Shown: piece after piece, positions 55,340 through 64,000 of the stretch
Numbering within the stretch: the first letter of the stretch is position 1
Layout of the letters: each line of letters starts with the position of its first letter
Assembly: GCF_018361265.1 (NCBI RefSeq)
Contig: NZ_JAFLNH010000001.1
Span: 744,001 to 808,000, forward strand
Length of the DNA: 64,000 nucleotides
Origin: Mycobacterium sp. SM1
GTDB taxonomy: Bacteria > Actinomycetota > Actinomycetes > Mycobacteriales > Mycobacteriaceae
Direction of reading: 5' to 3'
Notes under the pieces: model-generated
The model's input: the letters and a program-made list of their open reading frames with translations, nothing else
The model's database searches: none
Told to the model about the DNA's origin: nothing
Translations under genes and position numbers: made by a program

Positions 55340-56656
55340 CTACCCGGCGGCCGGCGGGCGGGCGATCACTTCGGGGCGGAACCCGTATCGCGGAGCAATA
55401 CCGCCCACACCGGGTCCGGCCAAACTCGCCAGCACGCGATGGAGCTGTTCGGGCAGCTGATTCAGGCTGCCCAGCATGCCCTGCCCGCCCAGCGTCCTGA
55501 CCGGGGCCATGGGCGATGCGGCAGCCTCCACCCAGGGGGCAATACCGAGACCGGTGGGCGATAATTCGGCGGCCACCGGGTTGATCGCACGACCCGCCGC
55601 CCCCCAGGCCTGCGGCACCGAGAGGGCGCCGACCGAGGTCGCCCGGCCTAAACCCGCAGACACCGCTCCACCACTGCCGCCGATTCCCAGGCTTGCCGGG
55701 CTAACGGACCCCAACGCGTCTGCCCCTGAACCCATCCCGCCCGTCAGGGCCGATCCCACCGGCGCAATCCCCTTGGCGGCGCCAGTCGTCGACAGCAGAG
55801 ACTTGAACATGTTAGCCATCGACATCCCCCGCATCGGCATCATCGATAGCTCCGACATGGGGAACATGGCGGACTTCAGGCTGCTCATTGGTGACGTAAG
55901 CGATGAAAGCGATGAATCGGACGACATCGAGGACGTAGACGACGTGGACGACGTCGTTGACAGGGGCGAGGAGAGTCCCTGCAGCGTCTGTGGCACCGCC
56001 GACATCGCCTGGGAAGCCGACATCGCCTGGGTCGCCGTCATCGCCTGAGACACCGTCATCTGCGTGCCCACAGTGGCCGATGTTCCGGTGGCCTGGGCGA
56101 CCGCCGCATCCTGGGCGCTCAGTGCGGCCGGGTTGGTGGCCTGGTGGGGTGGCGTAAAAGGCGTCACCGCCGAGGCGGCCGCCGACGCCGCAGCGTAGCC
56201 GTACATGGCCGCGGCATCCTGCGCCCACATCTCGCCGTACTGGGCTTCGGTGGCCGCGATCGCCGCGGTGTTTTGCCCGAGGAAATTCGTCGCAATCAGC
56301 GACATCAACAAACTGCGGTTGGCCGCAATCACCGGCGGCGGCACCGTCATCGCAAACGCCGCCTCATAGGCGGCCGCCGCCGCGCGCGCCTGCACGGCGG
56401 TCTGCTCGGCCTGGGCGGCGGTGGTGCTCATCCATCCCGCGTAGGGCGCGGCCGCGGCGGCCATCGACACCGACGCCGGACCCAGCCACGAGTCCGCGGT
56501 CAGCCCCGCGATCACCGCGCTATACGACGCCGCCGCGGAGTGCAGCTCGGCGGCCAGCCCCTCCCAGGCGGCCGCGGCGGCCAAAAGCGGACCCGCACCC
56601 GCGCCGGCATACATGCGGGCAGAATTGATCTCGGGCGGCAGCATACCGAAATCCAT
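55340..56656 (-). CDS. PPE family protein, SVP subgroup
   Basis: This 438-residue PPE protein begins [20 protein letters not shown] (Pro-Pro-Glu at residues 7-9) and has the WxG turn ([11 protein letters not shown]). The middle is rich in Ser/Thr/Met with [22 protein letters not shown] runs. The C-terminus has the SVP motif ([12 protein letters not shown]) that defines the PPE-SVP group. ATG 56656 lies 7 bp after AGGAG, better placed than the GTG at 56662. It should pair with the adjacent PE protein and be exported by ESX-5. Confidence 0.93.
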   Translation of the reverse strand: MDFGMLPPEINSARMYAGAGAGPLLAAAAAWEGLAAELHSAAASYSAVIAGLTADSWLGPASVSMAAAAAPYAGWMSTTAAQAEQTAVQARAAAAAYEAAFAMTVPPPVIAANRSLLMSLIATNFLGQNTAAIAATEAQYGEMWAQDAAAMYGYAAASAAASAVTPFTPPHQATNPAALSAQDAAVAQATGTSATVGTQMTVSQAMTATQAMSASQAMSAVPQTLQGLSSPLSTTSSTSSTSSMSSDSSLSSLTSPMSSLKSAMFPMSELSMMPMRGMSMANMFKSLLSTTGAAKGIAPVGSALTGGMGSGADALGSVSPASLGIGGSGGAVSAGLGRATSVGALSVPQAWGAAGRAINPVAAELSPTGLGIAPWVEAAASPMAPVRTLGGQGMLGSLNQLPEQLHRVLASLAGPGVGGIAPRYGFRPEVIARPPAAG

Positions 56657-56668
56657 CGCCACACTCCT

Positions 56669-56711
56669 CTCGGTCTTTAGGCTCCCGGTCTTTAGGCGGC
56701 CGGTCTTTAGG
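56669..56711. repeat. Three short tandem repeats over the PE stop codon
   Basis: On the minus strand, units of the form GCC-TAA-AGACCG occur three times in a row between the PE stop and the PPE start (about 15-bp period). Each unit carries its own TAA. It looks like a slippage duplication of the PE gene's end. Confidence 0.75.
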
Positions 56712-57006
56712 CGGCCGCGATCGCGTTGGCGGCCTCCGTGGCGGCATACGACCGGGAACTGGCCGCCAAGACCGCCACGAGCTGCTGATGAATCGCCGCT
56801 GCCTGGGCGCTGACCGCCTGGTAGACGCCGGCGTGCGTGGCGAACTGCGCCGCGGTCAGCGCCGAGACCTCGTCGGCGGCGGCGGGCGCCAGGTCGATGG
56901 TGGGTGGTGCCGCAGCCGCGTTGGCGGTGGCGATCACCGAGCCGATGTCCTCCAAATTGCCGGCCGCGGCGGCCAGCATTTCCGGCTGTATGGTCAGGAA
57001 TGTCAC
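56707..57006 (-). CDS. PE family protein
   Basis: This 99-residue PE protein consists of only the PE domain: [20 protein letters not shown] (Pro-Glu at 8-9), then [20 protein letters not shown] and [20 protein letters not shown], with the YxxxE/D-like signal near the end ([14 protein letters not shown]). The start is GTG 57006 after AAGGAGG. It is the first gene of the pe-ppe-esx-esx cluster and should form the heterodimer with the PPE protein. Divergent from the response regulator gene. Confidence 0.92.
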   Translation of the reverse strand: MTFLTIQPEMLAAAAGNLEDIGSVIATANAAAAPPTIDLAPAAADEVSALTAAQFATHAGVYQAVSAQAAAIHQQLVAVLAASSRSYAATEAANAIAAA

Positions 57007-57212
57007 GTGCGTTCCTCCTTGTCTCCGGGTCAGACTCGCGGTGTCGGACGTGGTGGCGGCCCCGACGCTGGGGTGTTGTCGCGAGCTCGACGCCAACGCT
57101 GCGAGGTGAGGCTGAAGCGGAGCTGAAAGAGCTGCGATACGAGGCGTTTTGCTCAGACTCCCTTCAGGAAAGTGGCGGCTCCCGTCAGGAAGGTGGCGGC
57201 ACAATAGGCGGT

Positions 57213-57920
57213 GTGCATGGCGCCCGGCATCGGCCGAACCCGGACATACGCCCGCCCCGAGTGCTGGTGGTGGAGGACTACGGCGCCATCCGCGAGATGG
57301 TGGTGGAGGCGCTTGCCGATGCCGGCTACATCAGCGGCGGACGGGCGGACGGGCGGGGGCTGGAGGACGTGCTGGCCGCGTTTCGCCCCGACCTGGTGGT
57401 ACTTGACGTGATGCTGCCCGGCCGCGACGGTTTCGCCCTCATCGACGTGGTGCGCGGCTACGGTGACGTCGGCATCGTCTTGCTGACCGCCAAAGACGCG
57501 CTCCCGGATCGCGTGCGTGGGCTAGACTCCGGCGCGGATGACTATGTGATCAAACCGTTCGACGTGGCCGAGTTGATCTCCCGGGTGGGCGCTGTGTTGC
57601 GCCGACGAGGACGAGTGCCGTCCGCCATGCAGGTCGGTGACCTGGTCTTAGACGTGGAGGCTGGTGTGGTGAGCCGTGCCGGTGTGGTACTGGATCTCAC
57701 CGCCACCGAGTTTAAGCTGCTCAGTTACCTCGTTGAACAGCGCGGCCGGACGGTGAGCAAGGACCAGATCCTAACGGCGGTGTGGGGATACGACGCCTAT
57801 GACACCAACCTCGTCGAGGTCTACATCAGCGCGCTGCGGCGCAAGCTGGAGGCCCGCGGGTCACGGATACTGCACACGGTGCGGGGACTTGGCTATCAGC
57901 TATCGGCAGGTCAGCGATGA
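57213..57920 (+). CDS. OmpR-family response regulator
   Basis: This 235-residue two-component regulator has a receiver domain with acidic pair Glu21-Asp22 (VVEDYGAI), phospho-acceptor Asp65 (LVVLDVMLPGRDGFALID), Thr92 and Lys114 (DDYVIKPFDVAEL). The winged-helix DNA-binding domain follows (LVLDVEAGVVSRAGVVLDLT, then TVSKDQILTAVWGYDAYDTN and RRKLEARGSRILHTVRGLGY). GTG 57213 fits the ribosome context; longer readings upstream are implausible. Its stop overlaps the kinase start (ATGA). The target genes may include the divergent pe-ppe cluster, which is inference from position. Confidence 0.9.
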   Translation: MHGARHRPNPDIRPPRVLVVEDYGAIREMVVEALADAGYISGGRADGRGLEDVLAAFRPDLVVLDVMLPGRDGFALIDVVRGYGDVGIVLLTAKDALPDRVRGLDSGADDYVIKPFDVAELISRVGAVLRRRGRVPSAMQVGDLVLDVEAGVVSRAGVVLDLTATEFKLLSYLVEQRGRTVSKDQILTAVWGYDAYDTNLVEVYISALRRKLEARGSRILHTVRGLGYQLSAGQR

Positions 57921-59533
57921 CCGCGGCGACGACACCCACTCCGTCGCTGCGGCGACGGGTGACGGTCGCCACGGTCGGTGTGATCGCGACCTTGCTGATC
58001 GTGCTTGGTGCGGCGATCGACCACGTGGTTGGCGTGCAGCTCAACCGCGACCTGGAGGCCCGGCTGAGCGACAACATCGTTCGCGCCGCCAACCTGGTGA
58101 AGGCCGGAGTCGGGCCGGCCGAACTGGTCACCCAATTGCAAGGCCACCAGATTCGCGTCCAGGTGATCGGTCGCGACGGCACCCGCTACGGTGACCGCAC
58201 GCTGGTGCCCGTCTCGTCACCGCCCTTGCCGCGGGTGGGGCCGCCGCCCCCACCGTCGCGGGGTGAGCGCACCAGCAAGACGGTGACCCGCGTTCTGCGG
58301 GACGGCTCGAAACTCACCATGGTGGCAAACACAACCGGAATCCATGCCCGCCAGGCCGAGTTGCGCCGCGACTTGCTCGTCGGCGGCACCGCCGCGCTGG
58401 TGGTGGTCACGCTGCTGGTCAGGCTCGCTGTTGGGCGCGCGCTGGCGCCGTTGCGGCGGATCACCGCGACAGCGGAAAGGATCACCAACGGTGACCGGGG
58501 GCGCCGTCTTCACCCGGACCGGCCCACAACAGAACTCGGTCACGCGGCCGCCGCCTTCGACAACATGCTCGACGCCCTGGAGGACGCCGAGATCAACGCC
58601 CGCCGGGCCGCCGAGAACGCTCAACAAGCCGAGGCAAAGACCCGCCAGTTCCTCTCCGACGCGGCGCATGAGCTGCGCAGCCCGGTGGCCGGCATCCAGG
58701 CGGTGGTGCAGCAACTGACCGCCACCACCGAGGCAACCGGTGACGCCGACGACGCGACGACCGCCCGACGACGCCGCTACACCGCGCTGCTGGACCGCGA
58801 GGCCCGCCGAGCCGCCAGGCTGGTGTCTGACATGCTCGACATCGCCAGCATCGATGCGGGCATTGTGCAGCCCGACGAAGAGGTTGACCTGTTGGACATC
58901 GTGGCGGCCGAAGTGGACCGAGCCGCCATGCTCGCCCCGGCCTTGACCGTGCGGCTCGTCGGGGACGGTAACCGGTTGCCCATCTACGCCGACCCCAGCC
59001 GGGTCTCGCAGATCCTGTCCAACGTGCTGGACAACGCCCGCCGATACACCCCGTCCGGCGGCGCAATCACGGTGTGCACCGCCGTTCGCAACCACAACGC
59101 CGAGGTGCTGATCACCGACTCCGGTCCCGGTATTCCGCCCGCCGACCGCGAGCGGGTGTTCGACCGGCTGGTCCGGCTCGACGGCTCCCGGGGCCGCGAT
59201 TCCGGTGGTGCCGGCCTCGGCCTGCCGATCGCGCGGGCGCTGGCTCGAGCGCACCACGGTGCACTGGAGTGCCTTCCGCGGGCCACCGGAGCACAATTCC
59301 GACTGACCCTGCCGTTGGCGCCGGCCGCGGTGCCGCCTCGAGGCGGCGGGTCCATGGCAATTCCTCGGACAGTTTCTCGGACACTGTCTCGCGGAGCCCG
59401 TACACCCGCTGCCGCCACGGCCGGCGACCGCGAGCCGGAGGGCCCGTCAAATGCGCTTTCGCCCAAATGGCGTCGCGGCCGGGGCGGCTTCACGCCGCCA
59501 CCGCCCCCCACCAGCCGCCCCAGGGGATCCTAG
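57917..59533 (+). CDS. Sensor histidine kinase, partner of the adjacent regulator
   Basis: This 538-residue membrane kinase has TM1 at about 15-36, an extracellular domain at 37-152 with a proline run ([17 protein letters not shown]), TM2 at 153-172 and a HAMP domain at 173-226. The HisKA phospho-site is His251 ([16 protein letters not shown]). The HATPase domain has an N-box ([12 protein letters not shown], about 367-378), G1 [11 protein letters not shown] (401) and G2 [19 protein letters not shown] (430). An unusual Arg/Pro/Gly-rich tail of about 75 residues follows. It overlaps the regulator gene by 4 bp. The stimulus is unknown. Confidence 0.92.
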   Translation: MTAATTPTPSLRRRVTVATVGVIATLLIVLGAAIDHVVGVQLNRDLEARLSDNIVRAANLVKAGVGPAELVTQLQGHQIRVQVIGRDGTRYGDRTLVPVSSPPLPRVGPPPPPSRGERTSKTVTRVLRDGSKLTMVANTTGIHARQAELRRDLLVGGTAALVVVTLLVRLAVGRALAPLRRITATAERITNGDRGRRLHPDRPTTELGHAAAAFDNMLDALEDAEINARRAAENAQQAEAKTRQFLSDAAHELRSPVAGIQAVVQQLTATTEATGDADDATTARRRRYTALLDREARRAARLVSDMLDIASIDAGIVQPDEEVDLLDIVAAEVDRAAMLAPALTVRLVGDGNRLPIYADPSRVSQILSNVLDNARRYTPSGGAITVCTAVRNHNAEVLITDSGPGIPPADRERVFDRLVRLDGSRGRDSGGAGLGLPIARALARAHHGALECLPRATGAQFRLTLPLAPAAVPPRGGGSMAIPRTVSRTLSRGARTPAAATAGDREPEGPSNALSPKWRRGRGGFTPPPPPTSRPRGS

Positions 59534-59973
59534 GGATTGCTTTTCCTGCCCAGGACCCGCGTACGCAGGCCCGCGGTCGCGGTGTCCATCACGGCGTTGA
59601 CGGCGCGTTTGAGCAGGAAGCCGGGCAGCGGCACCAAGGGCTCCACGGTGATATCGAACCTCACCCGGGTGCCCTGGCCCTCGGGCGTCACGGTGTAGGC
59701 GGCGTCCTGAGAACGCTGTCGGGTGGCGCTGACCAGCGTCCAGCTCACGGTGTTGTCGCCCCAGGTGTAGGCCACCACCTGCTCGTCGGTGATACCGGCG
59801 ACCTTGACTTTCATCCTTGCCACGGTCGGCCTCCCGTCTTCTCCCGTCGCTATCACCTCTGCGCTCTGGTGCGCCGAGGACCACTCGGGCAGCGACTCGA
59901 GATCGGCGATGACGTCCAGGACCTCCTCCGGGCTGGCTTCGATGACGACTTCGCGCGATTCGCTGATTGCCAT
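59530..59973 (-). CDS. Polyketide cyclase/START-like protein (Rv0854-like)
   Basis: This 147-residue SRPBCC-fold (Polyketide_cyc2) protein reads [20 protein letters not shown], then [40 protein letters not shown] and [20 protein letters not shown]. Such proteins have a hydrophobic pocket for lipids or aromatic polyketides. ATG 59973 gives the length of Rv0854. Its stop overlaps the convergent kinase stop at the CTAG palindrome. Divergent from the decarboxylase gene with a 66-bp spacer. Ligand unknown. Confidence 0.9.
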   Translation of the reverse strand: MAISESREVVIEASPEEVLDVIADLESLPEWSSAHQSAEVIATGEDGRPTVARMKVKVAGITDEQVVAYTWGDNTVSWTLVSATRQRSQDAAYTVTPEGQGTRVRFDITVEPLVPLPGFLLKRAVNAVMDTATAGLRTRVLGRKSNP

Positions 59974-60039
59974 GGCCCGCACCATAGCGAGGCCGCGTCT
60001 TGCCCGGAGCGGTTTCGGCCCGACGGTACCGTCGTCGTT

Positions 60040-61722
60040 GTGACTGATGCCAACGAACGCGTCTACACCGTCGGTGACTACCTGCTCGACCGCCTCGCGG
60101 AACTCGGCGTTTCGGAGGTCTTCGGCGTTCCCGGCGACTACAACCTGGAATTTCTTGATCACATCGTGGCCCACCCGCGCATCCGGTGGGTGGGCAACGT
60201 CAACGAGCTGAACGCCGGCTACGCCGCCGACGGCTACGGGCGGCTGCGCGGAATCTCTGCCGTGGTCACGACATTCGGGGTGGGTGAACTATCAGTGGCC
60301 AATGCGATCGCGGGCAGCTACGCCGAGCACGTGCCGGTGGTGCATATCGTCGGCGGCCCGTCCAAGGACGCTCAGGCCACGCGCCGTGCCCTGCACCATT
60401 CACTCGGCGACGGAGATTTCGATCATTTCCTGCGGATAAGCCGTGAAATAACCTGTGCCCAAGCTAATCTCATGCCTGCTACCGCTACCAGAGAGATCGA
60501 CCGGGTACTCAGTGAGGTGCGTGAGCAAAAGCGGCCGGGATACCTGCTGATCGCCACCGATGTGGCGCGTTTTCCGGTCGAGCCGCCAAGTGCCCCGCTT
60601 CCCCGCTACCCCGGCGGCACCAGCCCCCGGGCGCTGTCGTTGTTCATCGACGCCGCAACCGAACTCATCGCCGACCACCAGGTGACCGTGCTGGCCGACT
60701 TCCTGGTCCATCGGCTGCATGCGGTCAAGGAGCTCGAGGCGTTACTGGCGGCCGACGTGGTTCCCTATGCCACCCTGATGTGGGGCAAAAGCCTGGTCGA
60801 TGAGAGCGCGCCCAACTTTTTGGGCATCTACGCGGGAGCGTCCAGCGCCGAACCGGTGCGCCGAGCGATCGAGCAGGCCCCGGTGCTGGTGACGGCGGGG
60901 GTGGTGTTCACCGATATGGTCAGCGGGTTCTTCACCCAGCGCATCGACCCGGCACGGACCATCGACATCGGCCAGTACCAGAGCACCGTCGCCGGCCGGG
61001 TGTTTGCCCCGCTGGAGATGCCCGCCGCGCTGAATGCCTTGGCCACCATCCTCAAGCAGCGCCGGCTGACATCGCCACCGGTCGCGGCGACATCAGACGA
61101 CCCGTGTCCGTCGCGGCCCGCGCGCGAGCAGCCGCTCACCCAGCAGATCCTCTGGGACCGGCTCGCCGAAGCGTTGACGCCCGGCAACGTGGTACTCGCC
61201 GATCAAGGAACCTCGTTCTACGGCATGGCGGCCCATCGGCTTCCGCGCGGTGTGACCTTTATTGGACAACCTCTTTGGGGATCAATCGGTTACACGCTTC
61301 CGGCAGCGCTCGGGGCGGCTTTAGCCCACCCGGACCGCAGAATAGTGCTGCTGATCGGGGACGGGGCCGCGCAACTGACCGTGCAGGAGCTCGGCACGTT
61401 CGCTCGCGAAGGGCTGGCACCGGTTATCGTGGTGGTCAACAACGAGGGCTACACCATTGAGCGGATGATCCACGGAGAAACGGCCTCATACAACGACATC
61501 GCCAGCTGGAAGTGGGTCGAGATCCCCGACGTGCTCGGAGTTGCCAAGCACATGGCTTTTCGGGCACAGACCTACGGGCAACTCGACGACGCGCTCACCG
61601 CCGCCGGCCGGCATCAGGACCGGCTGATTTTGGTCGAGGCAGTTGTGCCGCGGCTCGATATTCCCGGCCTGTTAACCGAGCTGACACAACCAACGTCGCC
61701 GGACGGCACCGCGCGCCGATGA
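60040..61722 (+). CDS. kdc: Thiamine-diphosphate alpha-keto acid decarboxylase
   Basis: This 560-residue enzyme is orthologous to Rv0853c (KDC, branched-chain/indolepyruvate decarboxylase). TPP-binding segments are [40 protein letters not shown] and [20 protein letters not shown] (with the catalytic Glu). The GDG...NN metal/TPP motif starts [16 protein letters not shown] and ends [19 protein letters not shown] 60040 gives the M. tuberculosis length; the long in-frame upstream reading overlaps the kinase and cyclase genes and is not used. It converts 2-keto acids to aldehydes. Confidence 0.94.
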   Translation: MTDANERVYTVGDYLLDRLAELGVSEVFGVPGDYNLEFLDHIVAHPRIRWVGNVNELNAGYAADGYGRLRGISAVVTTFGVGELSVANAIAGSYAEHVPVVHIVGGPSKDAQATRRALHHSLGDGDFDHFLRISREITCAQANLMPATATREIDRVLSEVREQKRPGYLLIATDVARFPVEPPSAPLPRYPGGTSPRALSLFIDAATELIADHQVTVLADFLVHRLHAVKELEALLAADVVPYATLMWGKSLVDESAPNFLGIYAGASSAEPVRRAIEQAPVLVTAGVVFTDMVSGFFTQRIDPARTIDIGQYQSTVAGRVFAPLEMPAALNALATILKQRRLTSPPVAATSDDPCPSRPAREQPLTQQILWDRLAEALTPGNVVLADQGTSFYGMAAHRLPRGVTFIGQPLWGSIGYTLPAALGAALAHPDRRIVLLIGDGAAQLTVQELGTFAREGLAPVIVVVNNEGYTIERMIHGETASYNDIASWKWVEIPDVLGVAKHMAFRAQTYGQLDDALTAAGRHQDRLILVEAVVPRLDIPGLLTELTQPTSPDGTARR

Positions 61723-61782
61723 AAAGCTGCTGCGCCCGCCTGGCGCACATGTGAGCTACCGTGATGCGGACAGCCGACCCGG

Positions 61783-62385
61783 TCACTGCCCGACGGACAT
61801 CATGTCCATGAATCTCCCGGCGAACAGTGGCGGATACGCGCCCCCGCCGCCGGCCCGGATCATCCACCGTGCCACCGTGTCCGGGTGTTCGATCCAGCGT
61901 CGCGCCTCGTCCTCGCCGCCGATGTCCTGCAGGATCAAGACCTCATGGCGGTCATCGAAAGCCCGGAATACCCACGTCCTTCGGACACCGGCAGCCTGGA
62001 ATCTGCCCAGCGCGCCGCGGATCTCGGCGATCAAAGCGGCCACGTCGTCAACCGATGCGATCGCGGCCACTGCGAACCCGTGCGCTGTCGGCGCAAGAGA
62101 GGGCGCCGAATCGAAGCTTTCGGCGATCTCGCCGGCGAAGACCGCGGGGATATCGTCGACGCCGAGTGCGTCGAACCAGTCGAAGAAAACGCGCGATCGC
62201 AGCAATTGCACGACCGGTTCCCGGCTGCGCACGCCGATCAGCATCAGGACCCGCCGGTAGTCGTGTGTCGACCGATAGACCAGTACGTGGTGGGCGCCGA
62301 TGCGGGCGAGACCGGGCTCGCGCTGTCGAAGCAGCGGGCAGACCCGCTCCGGATCGGGGACGCGGCAGTCCGAGGCAATCACCAT
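61783..62385 (-). CDS. Conserved mycobacterial hypothetical protein
   Basis: This 200-residue protein starts from ATG 62385 (MVIASDCRVPDPERVCPLLR). It has no motif I can name with confidence. The pattern suggests two ferredoxin-like (Dabb/ABM-like) halves: HHVLVYRSTHDYRRVLMLIG, then VFFDWFDALGVDDIPAVFAG, and later VRRTWVFRAFDDRHEVLILQ with DEARRWIEHPDTVARWMIRA, which looks like a monooxygenase-type small barrel. I recall similar proteins being common in mycobacteria without assigned function. No clear operon partner. A longer start at 62409 is less likely. Confidence 0.75.
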   Translation of the reverse strand: MVIASDCRVPDPERVCPLLRQREPGLARIGAHHVLVYRSTHDYRRVLMLIGVRSREPVVQLLRSRVFFDWFDALGVDDIPAVFAGEIAESFDSAPSLAPTAHGFAVAAIASVDDVAALIAEIRGALGRFQAAGVRRTWVFRAFDDRHEVLILQDIGGEDEARRWIEHPDTVARWMIRAGGGGAYPPLFAGRFMDMMSVGQ

Positions 62386-62729
62386 CGAACGCAAGCCGGT
62401 GGTGATCACCGCAGTCGGCCCGTCACCACCGTGGCGGCTGTGCCTGCGCCCGGCAACGGCACCCCATCGAGAAATCCCCCGTATCGGGCTGCCTCAGCAA
62501 GGCGCGCGTTGGCGCTGTTAGCCTTCATAATCGAGATAATCAAGAATATCCGAGAATGCCGACGCCGTCTGGCGGAAATGCCACCATGCGTGTGCCTGCG
62601 TCACCGCGGCGCCTCCCGCAGCGGCGGTGCCGGTGGCGCGGTTGTGACCGGCGTCGGGGCGCCGACGCGCGGCCGACGGCATGATGAATCACAATCTCAG
62701 TCCCCGATAGCGAGCGGAGGAGCGCGGTG
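62386..62729. other. Divergent spacer without a gene
   Basis: The 344 bp between the hypothetical gene and the secreted-protein gene hold no convincing ORF. A short A/T-rich patch (ATAATCGAGATAATCAAGAA, about 62529-62548) stands out in GC-rich DNA and may belong to a promoter. GGAGGAG at 62716-62722 is the ribosome site of the next gene. Confidence 0.55.
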
Positions 62730-63143
62730 ATGAGCACCCGGCGGCTCGTAGTGGGTGCGGCGCTAGCGCTGGCGGCGACGTCTAGTGTCATGGCAAGCGC
62801 GCACGCCGATGACCCGCTCACTCATCGCGTCAAGTACAGCGTTAGCGCACAGAACCCGGTCTACGCGGACATCTACTACCTGGCTCAAGAGCCGGCGATG
62901 TTCTCCGATTACAGCCACAACCCGTACCAGTTCGTCCCCAACGTGAAAGCCGACATCGCCCCGGGCAAACCGTGGACCTACGAGTTGGACCTGGTGAACC
63001 CCGATCAGTGGGCACTGGTCACGGCCAGCACCGGGACCGAGCCGGGCGCGCCGATGCTGCACTGCGATCTCACGGTGGACGGCAAAGTCGTCGTGGCCAA
63101 GGACGGCCCCAAAGGTGTGCTCTGCTCGATACGCCACTGGTGA
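62730..63143 (+). CDS. Small secreted mycobacterial protein
   Basis: This 137-residue protein has a signal peptide (STRRLVVGAALALAATSSVM, cleaved near ASAHA-DD) and a beta-rich mature part: VKYSVSAQNPVYADIYYLAQ, then SHNPYQFVPNVKADIAPGKP and QWALVTASTGTEPGAPMLHC, with a second Cys near the end (GVLCSIRHW). The fold recalls a family of small exported mycobacterial proteins, similar in outline to MmpS-type domains, but I cannot name it. ATG 62730 is 7 bp after GGAGGAG; GTG 62727 is also possible. Confidence 0.82.
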   Translation: MSTRRLVVGAALALAATSSVMASAHADDPLTHRVKYSVSAQNPVYADIYYLAQEPAMFSDYSHNPYQFVPNVKADIAPGKPWTYELDLVNPDQWALVTASTGTEPGAPMLHCDLTVDGKVVVAKDGPKGVLCSIRHW

Positions 63144-63161
63144 GCGGCCCCAAATCCCAAA

Positions 63162-63569
63162 TTAAGTGTCCGCACGCGTCCAGAAGGTGCGGCCATTCTG
63201 CGCTATGCAGGTGAGGAACAGCCCATCCGGCGCCTGCGCGACGTAATTCGACCACCCGGTGCAGTCAGCGTTTTCCTCCTTGATGCCCGCCATTGGCGGT
63301 GACCGGAACCATCTGGGCTGATACCTGCGCGGCGAGCCGCAAAACACCAGCCGCCCCCAGTCCGTGACCCCGAAGACGTAATAGGTGGTGTTCTCGCACG
63401 GCGCGCCGAGCACGACACCCGGGGCGATACCCGGCGTGCAGTCCGGGTAGTCGCAGACGGTCGGCCCGGCCCCGGCGACTGGTGCCGATGAGATACCGGC
63501 GCCGATCAGCGCGGCCAGAAGTAGCGCAGCGCGGCCCGCTTGACGCCGGTGCCGGCGCCTCAACCGCAC
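63162..63569 (-). CDS. Small exported cysteine-containing protein
   Basis: From GTG 63569 it encodes 135 residues. An Arg-rich N-terminus leads into a hydrophobic signal (GRAALLLAALIGAGISSAPV, cleavage near AGA-GP). The mature part has six Cys that could form disulfides (VCDYPDCTPG, APCENTTYYVF, LVFCGSPRRYQ, ENADCTGWSNY, FLTCIAQNGRTF). I recall similar unassigned exported proteins in mycobacteria. The in-frame extension up to 63626 adds no useful start. Convergent with the preceding gene at an 18-bp gap. Confidence 0.75.
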   Translation of the reverse strand: MRLRRRHRRQAGRAALLLAALIGAGISSAPVAGAGPTVCDYPDCTPGIAPGVVLGAPCENTTYYVFGVTDWGRLVFCGSPRRYQPRWFRSPPMAGIKEENADCTGWSNYVAQAPDGLFLTCIAQNGRTFWTRADT

Positions 63570-63796
63570 TGCACTGCCTTGCCCGCACCCAACTGCGCAC
63601 ACCACCCGAGCGACCCTATCGCCCACTCACAGACACTCGACACACAACGGATCACGATCCCCACGGTGTCGCCACCGACAAAGTGCGCACCCAGTGTAGG
63701 GCCTACCGGGGCAGCACCGGGAGGAGAGCCCGGTCTCCCAGGCCCGAGTGATAATGTGGTGCTTCGCGCACCACCCGCAGCGACCAGGAGGCCACC

Positions 63797-64000
63797 ATGC
63801 CGCCGCGGCAGCGTCCACTGCAGGCGCGTGGCGCCGAGAGTGGTGATACCCCGGAAGCGGCGGCCGATGCCCACCCCGGGCACCCCCACGGCGATGAGGT
63901 CAGTGCGATAGCGCAAGCAGAGCAAGAGGCGGCCCGCGCCGAAGCGCGTGCCGCGCAAGCCCGGGCACGTGCAATCCGGCTGCGCGAGCAAGCCGAGGCG
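63797..64000 (+). CDS. Mce-associated-like protein, N-terminal part
   Basis: It is cut by the right edge of the window; 68 codons are visible. ATG 63797 follows CAGGAGG. The start, MPPRQRPLQARGAESGDTPE, is hydrophilic and is followed by an Ala/Glu/Arg-rich predicted coiled coil (EQEAARAEARAAQARARAIR). Mycobacterial Mce-associated membrane proteins often begin like this before a single membrane helix, but that helix would lie outside the window, so the call is tentative. Confidence 0.6.
   Translation, partial: MPPRQRPLQARGAESGDTPEAAADAHPGHPHGDEVSAIAQAEQEAARAEARAAQARARAIRLREQAEA

Noticed and set aside
59074..60039. N-terminal extension of the keto-acid decarboxylase
   Set aside because: The extension overlaps the kinase and the convergent cyclase gene; GTG 60040 gives the known length.

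Overview
The window is a stretch of mycobacterial chromosome, and several features point to a slow-growing species. GC content is high. Gene order from fadE10 to the ketoacid decarboxylase gene matches, in inverted orientation, the M. tuberculosis segment Rv0873-Rv0853. It also carries a PE/PPE/Esx cluster of the ESX-5 type, an rpfA gene, and a transposase very close to that of IS1081. The species cannot be named from sequence alone.

Bases 1-36,450 are accessory DNA. A truncated glutathionyl-hydroquinone reductase gene is followed by a decayed IS3 element and an IS1081-like IS256 element. Next come a LuxR-type ATPase regulator, a flavin monooxygenase (Baeyer-Villiger type) and an HSL-family esterase. 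An IS21 element (about 9.28-19.2 kb) follows; its istA gene is broken by three different mobile elements and its end by a fourth. Beyond it lie a dead recombinase, IS21 scraps, an IS630 element, an IS3 element with a group II intron in its orfA, and an ISL3 remnant. A second monooxygenase cassette (alpha/beta hydrolase, monooxygenase, divergent AraC regulator) is followed by a decayed pair of tyrosine recombinases, an IS3 element that looks intact, and an istB gene split by another IS3 copy.

Bases 36,549-64,000 are ordinary chromosome. They hold cspB-fadE10; a small ORF followed by moaA2-moaD2; rpfA; a small Rv0863-like gene followed by moaC2-mog-moaE2 (molybdopterin synthesis); an Rv0862c-like protein and the XPB helicase ercc3; an F420-type oxidoreductase and a methyltransferase; fadA-fadB (beta-oxidation); and dapC (lysine/DAP pathway). 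A pe-ppe-esx-esx cluster and a two-component system then sit where M. tuberculosis has Rv0855-Rv0857. After them come an Rv0854-like START/cyclase protein, the ketoacid decarboxylase, a hypothetical gene, two small secreted proteins and the start of an Mce-associated-like protein.

The two accessory metabolic cassettes share one logic: a regulator, a monooxygenase that could turn a ketone into an ester or lactone, and a serine hydrolase that could open or transfer it. Both are bracketed by mobile elements. The most unusual structures are the nested IS21, the group II intron placed directly after the frameshift heptamer of an IS3 element, and a two-gene Tn554-like recombinase element inserted in istA.
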